The position numbers and the translations under genes are program-made. From assembly GCA_033816765.1 (NCBI GenBank), contig CM066291.1, positions 3,720,001 to 3,784,000 on the forward strand: a DNA stretch of 64,000 bases, in the 5' to 3' direction. Positions 56,482-64,000 of the stretch are shown here, in pieces; position 1 is the first letter of the stretch, and every line of letters begins with the position of its first letter. The stretch is from Nothopassalora personata (Eukaryota; Ascomycota; Dothideomycetes; Mycosphaerellales; Mycosphaerellaceae). The notes under the pieces were generated by a model. That model saw only the letters and a list, made by a program, of their open reading frames with translations, made no database searches and was not told the origin of the DNA.

Positions 56482-57270
56482 ATGGCAAAGACTCAACAGC
56501 ACACATGGAAAGACGTCAACCACTCCGCCAAGTACTGGAAGGAACCGCCTTTCCACAGGAAGACGATGCTAGAACTTCAGGCGTACCTCACCAGATAACA
56601 CCATCCCTCTCACAGAACCGACGGCAAAGACAGTCTCGCAGAACTAGCTGGTCTGTGCCATCGTCGTCTACCTCGTACCACGGATGCAGCATCCAAGAGC
56701 TCGAAGGCTCTGCTCGTGCTCGCAGTCTGCCAGTGCTGACAAGTCTAGGCAAAAACATGGATATCAAAAGAGCTTGCCTCATCTCAGCACTCGAGGATGC
56801 CGGAGAATGCTTCGTCAGGAGGTTCTCCCAATCTTCTATTAGATTGTGCACCCAACACTCTCACACGCCTTCCTTAGCAGGAGCTACAGTGATCGCATCA
56901 ACAACGCACATGTCAAGCTTATGCGTCGAGTGGTCTTGAAGAGGCTATTGCGTACGTCAGACACGAAGAGTTCAACTCTTCAGTCGTTCGACATCGTGGT
57001 AGTCGTGAGACCGGGTAATGGACGCAGTGCAAAGCTCAGATTTTGTCTTTCTAGAAGTTGTCACTCACAGTCCTGGGTTCGAAAGACAAGGCTTCATGTC
57101 GACTGCAAGTCGCGTGGAAGCCAAACCATGTCGCCCAAGATCCGCCGAAAAGCGCCCAGTACGAGGAGATCAACGCAGCTTTGGGCAGTGCAATCAAGCA
57201 GATCAACGCGAAAGGAGATAAGACGTTGTGCAAGGATGAATTGCAAGCACTTCACAAAGCCGCTCTGACT
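56482..57270 (+). pseudogene. Frameshifted gene of a SAP-like/F-box-like fungal family
   Basis: ATG at 56482 starts MAKTQQHTWKDVNHSAKYWK and continues to HRKTMLELQAYLTR, then TAA. A different frame carries the expected next part (YHGCSIQELEGSARARSLPV, then KNMDIKRACLISALEDAGE, about 56690-56815). A further segment near 57120-57270 reads EEINAALGSAIKQINAKGDK and LQALHKAALTGLRF. These pieces match, in order, a Dothideomycete family with repeated SAP-like helices followed by an F-box-like domain; recognition is from general knowledge. Several stops and at least one frameshift mean it is inactivated, unless unusual introns are present. Confidence 0.45.
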
Positions 57271-58041
57271 GGCCTTAGGTTTTCAGCCTGTGGTAGAAAT
57301 GGACGTTCCCACCGCGCACTTTCCCACAGAAGATGCAGAGATGGTTCCTGGATGCAGCCGAATAGACACCAGGATGCTATCAGTGGCGACAGGCTTTCCT
57401 TGAGCTGGAGAAGGGGTGGCGACCGAGGTCGATGCGCAGTATTGCGTTTAGACTGGTCGTAGCGAGAGACATATATTAGTGTAGGACACGCAGCGCAGAA
57501 GATATGGGTGCCCCCATAGCTCACTTCATCATCTGCCGGGCGGAGAAGTCGAAGTTGATTGATTCCAGAAGACTCCCGAAAGTCGCATGCTTCACGATGC
57601 ATGAGAATCATGGCGACTTGTCTTCCATATCTCGAAGCTCTGGGCGAAGACGTTGCCTGGAAATGTTCGAAGCTCGGCAAGAACAGTCCCAGGTACGTCA
57701 GCCATTGTATCTCGGAAGCAAAGCATCTAGTGACGGCTTCGACTATCTCCAGAGATCTCGCTGGAGCTGGATTTGAGCCTCAAACATAATGTGTCGCACA
57801 GCCGGCTGTATACATGTGCATATGCGTGCATACCGCAGTGGACACTACGCAGCAGCAAACGCCACGATCACGATTCCGCACCGCGATTCCGCACTTTCCA
57901 TGTCTTCCGTATCCGCACTTGTTGAAACACTCAGCTTTCGTCAAGCGAGTTCGGAAAAATGCACACCACTTTTCTGATCCCAATCGCGGTGTCTGACATC
58001 CAGAGAACCGATCGGCCGAGCAGCTCAAGCAAAACCCCACT
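57271..58041. other. Unique DNA without a supported gene
   Basis: Two overlapping plus-strand frames near 57504-57789 are open for 76-90 codons but have no recognised domain. Confidence 0.35.
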
Positions 58042-58341
58042 ATGATCCGCCAGTACTCGGCGAAGAAGGATAAAGGACGTGTTGAGAAGTTGATACACTC
58101 TGTAGCGCTCAAGTATCACCTCATCGACGCGGGCCGCCCGGCGCTTGTCAATGTTACGGAGCAGGAGTGCAAGCATCTCTTGCAGGAGCAGGCTCGAGAT
58201 CCAACGGTCAGAGCGAACGCGTAGAGATACAAGGAGAGATACCCCAAGCTGGTCGGGCCTTCTCAAGAGGTAAAACGCGGCTCGGAGGATTGGATGATAT
58301 GCAGCGTCTGCAGGTACGGGATTTACTCGATGTTTCTATAA
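58042..58341 (+). pseudogene. Small hypothetical coding region with one in-frame TAG
   Basis: ATG at 58042 opens MIRQYSAKKDKGRVEKLIHS and runs 60 codons to TAG at 58222-58224. The same frame continues RYKERYPKLVGPSQEVKRGS to a short CSVC motif and TAA at 58339-58341. Coding character is similar on both sides of the TAG, so a single nonsense mutation in a gene of about 100 codons is likely. Family unknown. Confidence 0.4.
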
Positions 58342-58909
58342 AGACATGAGGAGCAGCAGCTCGACTGTGCTCCCTCAGAACAGTGATTGCAGAAGGTGAC
58401 TGCAGCAATTCCGGGTCATCTCAGGCTGTCTCGATCTCTCGCCAGCAGCGCTGACCGCCAAGACTATAGGGCCTGAGGGCTATGCGAACATATGACGAAA
58501 TTCTAACAGAAAGATCTCTGAGTACTGGCATCGTTGCGCGTTGCTCGGGACCTTCAATTGTCATATCAAAGGCTACTTTGATATGCGGGATCTTCAGCAG
58601 TAGCGATCTTTGGTGGCCTACACGTAGCACAAGTACAAGTCATAGCACGGCAAAGGTGCTTTGAGACCCTAACCTGCAGTCAACTGGGGAGGAATCGAGA
58701 CCATACTTGAACAATCCTCCATTGCACGAGTGCAAGCATTGCTAAGTCGGCGTTTGTCGGGACAACGTCGCCGTAGAACATGACCACGCAGGCCGACTCC
58801 GGTGGAGGTTTAGAGCAGTACTGAACAGTACGAATGAGCGAGAGCTTGTAGATAAGAACGAAGTGGGCCAACGCATGTTCTTTGTCATCATATAACATAT
58901 CTTAACGAC
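58342..58909. other. Unique DNA without a supported gene
   Basis: Short frames only; nothing recognised. Confidence 0.35.
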
Positions 58910-59029
58910 ATGAAGACCACTGTAATCTACACCGCCCTCGTGGCTCTCATTGCCTGCATTATCCCTATCGTTGCTCGAGCCGACCCGAATCCCCCTTCGA
59001 CCGATGCATACGCGTTGGTGGAGGTGTAA
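58910..59029 (+). CDS. Small predicted secreted peptide (39 residues)
   Basis: The ATG at 58910 opens a 39-residue frame. It begins MKTTVIYTALVALIACIIPI, a textbook signal peptide with a Lys near the start and an unbroken hydrophobic core. An Ala-Arg-Ala cleavage site is followed by DPNPPSTDAYALVEV, so the mature product would be only about 15 residues, without Cys. The frame may instead continue through an unrecognised intron at the weak GTGTAA near 59024. It lies alone between decayed genes and a transposon. A secreted peptide or the first exon of a small secreted protein are both possible. Confidence 0.45.
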   Translation: MKTTVIYTALVALIACIIPIVARADPNPPSTDAYALVEV

Positions 59030-59604
59030 ATTGAGATCGCTCTGGCGGCTGCGGCTTGACTGGGAAAGAATTCCGTACTTACTGACTTTGGGTAGGGCGC
59101 ATGTGTCAAGCAATCCGATGGAACATCATGCCACTTCTACATAAGTAAGAGGACTTGCGAGTTCGAACCTCTCAGGGCCTGACACGAGGCTGTGGAGAGA
59201 TGGCCAGTGCTCCTCGCACATCTCGTGTTTAGGGCTCCACCCGAGGTTTCCAGTAAGACATGGCCTGCGGCAAGGAGAGCGGGGACTCCTTTCGTCTGTA
59301 GTTTACTCAAGCCATCGTAGTTTCCGCATCACTGATTATCTGCTGCGATCGATGGAACCTGCTGCATTGCTGTTTGAGACTGTGCATGGTACCATATCCG
59401 GCTTCTGTGGAAGTCTGGGTGGTTATCTGTCGTCGAAGCCCAAAAGTCAAGTAGACTGGTGGCTCGGCGTCTCAAGCAGGCTTCGTGCTCAGGAACTACA
59501 ATGACGCCTCCCAGACATGTCAATGTAGCAACGTCATGTTCTCGTAGATAAGAGAGAAGAGACAGAAGGAAAGGAGAGCAGAGTACTGTATGGTAGATAG
59601 GGTT
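59030..59604. other. Unique DNA without a supported gene
   Basis: Balanced composition; nothing recognised. It ends at the left inverted repeat of the transposon. Confidence 0.35.
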
Positions 59605-61760
59605 CGCTAGAAGTCTTCCCCACCTGCCGCACGGTCCCCCCTGCTGCACACCTCCCAATGCATTCTAGCTCATTTCAGTCGCAATCTTTCGCAACACACT
59701 ACTATAGCTACAGACGACCAATATAAGCTCGTAATAGCTTATTTAAGAGCGCAGGAGAAGCCGAATATCACACAAACAGCTAGGTCCTTTAGGGTTGAGC
59801 GTACTAAACTTAGCAAGCTCTAGAATAACAAGTAAGGAACGAAGTAGCAGCAATATAAAGAACAGCGATTATTAAGCCATGCACAAGAGGAGGAGCTATG
59901 CAGATATATTAACACCCTTACAGAGCTAGCTCTACCACCTACGCTAATAATAACACGTAACTTCGCACGCGAGCTCTACGGTACTAAGCCTAGTAAGAAC
60001 TAGGTTGCCAGGTTCAGAAACAGGTAGTCTTATACCTTAGATGCAGCCTATCTTAGAGCATTGGATAAGGCCCGGAAAAAGGCTAATAGGTACGTCTCCT
60101 ACGCCTAGTACTATTCACTGCTTAAAGGGATAGTAAGGAAGTATAATATCTAGCCTAAGAACATTACTAACATAGATAAGAAGGGCTTTATAATTAGGGT
60201 GTTGTCTAAGGCTAAGAGGATATTTACTAAGAACGCAGCTAAGTAAGGTAAGCTAATAGGACACCTTTAAGACGGTAACAGAGAGTAGGTTACTTATATA
60301 GCAGCTATATTAGCTAATAAGACAAGCCTACTACCTTGCCTTATCTACAAGGCTACATCTAGTAATCTACAAGACACCTAGGTTAATAATGTAGATCCTA
60401 AGCAACACACAGCCTTCTTTACGAGCTTACCTTCTAGCTAGACTAATAACGAGCTAGGTTATTAGTAGCTTATAAAGGTGTATAACAGATATACTAAAAA
60501 GAAGGCTCGTAATAGCCGTAACTAGAGGCTCCTAATGGTTAATAGCTATGGCTTACACCGTACTATAAAGTTTATCGATTAGGCTCTAAAGCACAAGATA
60601 ATAGTAGGTGTGTATCTACCTTATTCGACACATAGGCTACAGCTACTAGATGTAAGCGTATTCGCTGCCCTTACGTCTTAATATTTGACAGCCTTAAATA
60701 ACTAGCTATACCGCTCTAGCGCTATCTAAGGTATTACGAAGAGGGCGTTCTTTATTATCTTCTAGCAAGCCTAGCAACTAGTAGTAACTAATCGAAACAT
60801 TAAGTTAGCCTTTAAAAAGACAGGTATTCATCTATTCGATCTATAGATAGTGTTAGCTAAGCTCCTACCTCCGAAGAAGTTAGGCTCTACAACATTAGGC
60901 TCTCGGCCTACTTCTAAGTCTTCTACTAATAGTAGCATAACCGCACCTAAATAGAGAAAGATAGGGAGGCTAAGTAAAGACGCTATCGATGAGAAGGACT
61001 ACTCTAGAGTCCTGTGCTTACGGAACAAGGTCGACACCCTAAAGTTATAAAACACCCTCCTTACAACGCAAGTAAATAGCCTTCGACAGGCCCTATTCGA
61101 CGAGTAGAAGCGCCGCAAGCGTAGCAAGAAGCTATTCGAAGATCTACGAGCTAAAGACGGCTCTACTGCTACCTTTTATTCCCTATCTAAGCTATAGCGA
61201 GCTAAGGTCCTACTTAAGAAGAAAGAGTAGGCTAAGGTTACTACTACTACTAAGAAGTAAGACGAACAGCTATAGCGATAACTTAAGAAGCAATACAATA
61301 TAACTTTAAAGCAGTTAGAGGCTATACATAAGCAGCTTAAGGCAAAGGAAAAGAAGGCAAGGCTTACTAAGGAGGCCTATAACAGGGCAATACTTAGAGA
61401 GGTCGCTACAGCCTCGAAACAACTTAACAACACCCTCCAAGACAGTATAAGGAAGCCTAAGAACCCTCTAAGGCGTGTTATGTTCGAACAGCCTAAAGAA
61501 TAGGTGTATAGTGTTACTCTAATTAAGAAGGGGAGGGTTTCAGCCAAAACAAAACAACGACAGTCTATAATAGTAAAGCTACCTATATGCACACAAGAGT
61601 AACACCATTCGATAGAGCGTAATCACAATACTCATTCGTCTTGATATTAGCTCAATCCAACAACACCTCGTTGAATAACACGGTCGCAATGTTGCAGCTA
61701 GAAACACCTTCAGCTGTGCACGAGGTGGGACCGTGCGTCAGGTGGGGAAGACTTCTAGCG
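59605..61760 (+). mobile_element. Pogo/Fot1-type DNA transposon with ~45-bp inverted repeats, inactivated by RIP
   Basis: CGCTAGAAGTCTTCCCCACC at 59605 is repeated in reverse complement ending at 61760; the match extends about 45 bp with a few mismatches. Inside, a plus-strand relic at about 59720-61600 reads YKLVIAYLRAQEKPNITQTA, ARSFRVERTKLSKL (psq helix-turn-helix), NITNIDKKGFIIRVL, DGNRE, then the catalytic end LPYSTHRLQLLDVSVFAAL. A Lys/Glu-rich coiled-coil tail lies near 61200-61400. The second catalytic Asp appears as Asn (MVNSYGL), and more than ten Gln/Trp codons are stops, so it cannot move. A flanking TA duplication is not obvious. Confidence 0.8.
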
Positions 61761-62068
61761 TCGATCTGCTCTCAGCCAATGCGAACCCTGCTTACACGCG
61801 TTGCCACGCCACCGGACCCCACCTCCGTGTCGTTTTGGTGGATCTTCTTTGGCGGCTTCATTGATCATGATCAAAGCAGCTTGTACACTACCTCTACAGT
61901 ACGACTTTACGAACACGTATCGGCCACAGTACACTACATTCACCCCTAAAGCGCCGGTTGCTCCCGAATCTGGCACGCGACAACGACATCAACGGCTCCT
62001 CAACGACTTCCCTCTCAGATGAGATAACCATTGCAATACTCCCATAACACACCTCCACCGCTGCCACG
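61761..62068. promoter_or_regulatory. Upstream region of the DUF3405 gene
   Basis: 308 bp of normal composition between the transposon end and the start codon. No specific sites assigned. Confidence 0.35.
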
Positions 62069-64000
62069 ATGGGCAGCCGCTACCGCTCCCTCAGCGGCGC
62101 GCTCATCGACCCAGAGAAACAACGCAACAGCAACGACTACGATTCGGACGAAGCGCCCTCCCTCATTTCCTCCCGCAACACTTCCTCCTCGCACATGCCC
62201 ATGCTGGGCCAACACCCCTCAAAACCTTCCTTCGCCTACCACCTCCCGCGGCGGCGTTTCTCCCGCTACTTCACGCTCACAATCGCCACAATTCTGGTCG
62301 TCTTCATCTACTATTTGTACCACTCTGCATTCACGAGTCGCGCAGAAGTCCAGCTGGGTCTGAAGAAGCCACCTCCGCCTCCGCCAGCGTGGGAGAGTTT
62401 TCCTTTCTTGAGGAGGTATCATGGTGGAATCAGGACGCTGGTCGATCGCGCTGTGAATAAGGCGGAGTACCCTGCGGATGAGGATGTGGAGGTGCAGAGG
62501 TTGAAGGATGAGGCGTTGAGGCTGAAGGAGAGTATGGATGCTGAGACACGGAGGGAGAAGGGTTTTCAGAAGAGGGAGGAGAGGACGTGGCAGGATAGGG
62601 CGGTGAGGTTCGATCCGTATGTGAAGGAGGGGAAGGAGTTTGAGCCGGCCGTTAAGTGCTACCTGGACAATCAGACCAAGATGGAAGTGCCGCAGTTGTT
62701 GAGCTATACAGGTGTCACGGAAGGGTTTCCAGAGCCTGTGATGGGGAGTTATGATTTGCTGGGTTTGAGGAATGATGTATGCTTTGAAAGATATGGAAGA
62801 CTTGCACCGTATGGCTTTGGGTACAGCAAGAGGTATGGCGGGAGTGGTGCTGGTATGGAGGGTGAGAAGGAGGGAGCTGAGAAGGTCTGGGGAGACGAGC
62901 TGGAGATTGACTATACCAAAGTCAGGTGGGCAGATGTGCAAGAGCAGTGTCAGCAAGCAAATGCGCATCGTTTCAAGCCAAAGCCGAAGAAGCACAGGAA
63001 CCACTTCTACTCTGCGATGCCGAACGGCGGTCCGGCGGAGCAGAAAGAGTTGCAGGACGAGGTAATCAAGACCGTGTCGAACAGTGGCAAGCAGCTACTC
63101 AATCGCACGGCAGTGGTGATCCGGACGTGGTGGGACTTCCAGTACGATGATGAAGACATGTTCTACCTGCGAGCGTTGATGAACGAGCTTTCATTGCAGT
63201 CTGGAGCTGAATACGATGTGCACTTTTTGATCCATGTCAAAGATGACAATATGCAAATCTGGTCCGACGACGAGACCTATCAACGTGTTCTGGACAATGC
63301 TTTACCCGAAGAGTTCCGCGGCATGGGCACCCTCTGGTCGGAACGGCAGATGGGCTTGATCTACGGTGGCGTGCACGAATCGATGTACAGAGACCTACCG
63401 GTTCATGGCGCGTATCGTAGCACTTACATGCCAGTGCAGTACTTCGCCCATATGCACCCCGAATACGACTTCTTTTGGCACTGGGAGATGGACATTCGAT
63501 ATACCGGCCACTTCTACCACCTCTTTCAGCAAGTCTGCCAGTGGGCGAAGCAGCAGCCGCGTAAGGGTCTGTGGGAGCGTAATGGTCGGTTCTATGTACC
63601 TTCGGAACATGGCAGCTGGGAAGACTTCCGGCAGATGGTTCGCGTCCAGACTGAGCATGGCACAGCGAGCAAGTCGAGCGTGTACAACAAACTCGCTGCC
63701 GATGCAGGAACCGCCAATCCTATGGACGAGGCGTCCCGCCAGCCCGAGACACCGATATGGGGTCCTCTTCGTCCCAGTGGTGAAGGCGATGAAACAGACC
63801 TTCCCGACAACGACCCAGTCCCACCCACGACTTACGATAAAGATACATACGCTTGGGGCGTTGGCGAAGAAGCAGACTTCATCACTTTCAACCCTCTGTT
63901 CGACCCTCACACAACAAACTGGATCTTAGCTGAAGACGTCACGGGCTACAACACCACAGACAACAACTACCCTCCTCGTCGCGCCGCAATCATCACGGCA
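62069..64000 (+). CDS. DUF3405 family type II membrane protein, C-terminus beyond window
   Basis: An open frame of 644 codons from ATG 62069 to the window edge, without introns or stops. Residues 1-60 are a polar cytoplasmic tail. Residues about 67-86 form one membrane anchor (YFTLTIATILVVFIYYLYH), followed by a Pro-rich stem and a coiled-coil-prone region (about 125-185). From about 330 the DUF3405 pattern is clear: NRTAVVIRTWWDFQY, FYLRALMNELSLQSGAEYDV, MPVQYFAHMHPEYDFFWHWE and MDIRYTGHFYHLFQ. The Asp-rich, Trp-rich lumenal domain and type II topology resemble Golgi glycosyltransferases, but catalytic function for DUF3405 is not established to my knowledge. The family is about 650-800 residues, so the last tenth to quarter is missing. 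The frame was checked for continuity near 62780 and 63840. Confidence 0.9.
   Translation, partial: MGSRYRSLSGALIDPEKQRNSNDYDSDEAPSLISSRNTSSSHMPMLGQHPSKPSFAYHLPRRRFSRYFTLTIATILVVFIYYLYHSAFTSRAEVQLGLKKPPPPPPAWESFPFLRRYHGGIRTLVDRAVNKAEYPADEDVEVQRLKDEALRLKESMDAETRREKGFQKREERTWQDRAVRFDPYVKEGKEFEPAVKCYLDNQTKMEVPQLLSYTGVTEGFPEPVMGSYDLLGLRNDVCFERYGRLAPYGFGYSKRYGGSGAGMEGEKEGAEKVWGDELEIDYTKVRWADVQEQCQQANAHRFKPKPKKHRNHFYSAMPNGGPAEQKELQDEVIKTVSNSGKQLLNRTAVVIRTWWDFQYDDEDMFYLRALMNELSLQSGAEYDVHFLIHVKDDNMQIWSDDETYQRVLDNALPEEFRGMGTLWSERQMGLIYGGVHESMYRDLPVHGAYRSTYMPVQYFAHMHPEYDFFWHWEMDIRYTGHFYHLFQQVCQWAKQQPRKGLWERNGRFYVPSEHGSWEDFRQMVRVQTEHGTASKSSVYNKLAADAGTANPMDEASRQPETPIWGPLRPSGEGDETDLPDNDPVPPTTYDKDTYAWGVGEEADFITFNPLFDPHTTNWILAEDVTGYNTTDNNYPPRRAAIITA

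Noticed and set aside
57504..57789. Overlapping plus-strand frames of 76-90 codons
   Set aside because: The two frames compete over the same bases, neither has a domain, and the surroundings are decayed genes.
59150..59190. GCGAGTTCGAACCTCTC, resembling a tRNA T-arm
   Set aside because: The stem pairs badly and no D-arm or acceptor stem is found nearby.

Overview
The window is fungal nuclear DNA, most likely from a filamentous ascomycete of the Dothideomycetes. The evidence is TTAGGG telomere repeats, short spliceosomal introns of about 45-60 nt with CTAAC/CTGAC-type branch sites, and ascomycete gene families such as DUF3405, F-box-like and 4CL-like. Large tracts of transposon DNA also look mutated by RIP (repeat-induced point mutation): CpA and TpG are nearly absent, and TAG/TAA replaces Gln and Trp codons. 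The class-level placement is inference.

Layout. 1-1153: retroelement remnants. 1154-4284: unique, gene-poor DNA with a MITE-like element and a broken gene. 4285-9921: housekeeping genes, namely an RWD/DUF1115 protein, the 49-kDa subunit of complex I on the minus strand, the shared RNA polymerase I/III subunit RPC40 diverging from it, and a zinc-finger fragment cut off by transposon DNA. 9922-32764: a 23-kb array of nested, RIP-degraded LTR retrotransposons (two Ty3/gypsy chromovirus families, Ty1/copia fragments and a solo LTR with a clean target-site duplication). 32765-32944: about 30 copies of TTAGGG oriented as a right-hand chromosome end. 32945-33044: 100 N. The left part therefore reads as a chromosome end, and the sequence after the gap is probably a different locus joined by scaffolding.

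After the gap come a 4-coumarate-CoA-ligase-like gene cut by the gap (33045-34150), and a decayed unique region with tRNA-like fragments, an effector-like pseudogene and a membrane-protein gene or relic (34151-39600). Next is a pogo/Fot1-type transposase fragment (39635-40205). It is followed by an intact, almost unmutated tandem of a gag-only LTR retroelement, LTR-internal-LTR-internal-LTR (40206-44688). Each internal region carries gag on the minus strand and, convergent with it, an antisense two-exon gene encoding a Zn2Cys6-like cluster plus coiled coil. A RIP-destroyed relative of that antisense gene sits at the same place in the full-length chromovirus at 17646-24162. This conserved antisense gene is the most unusual thing in the window.

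The rest alternates islands of normal genes with RIP-degraded elements: F-box-like (46397-47227), an RNase H-like gene with SUMO-interaction-like motifs (47447-48449), a two-exon basic repeat protein (53650-55836), a tiny predicted secreted peptide (58910-59029), and a DUF3405 membrane protein running off the right edge (62069-64000). The degraded elements are an integrase-type transposon full of an AGCGAGTC motif (48879-53225) and a pogo/Fot1 element with long terminal inverted repeats (59605-61760).
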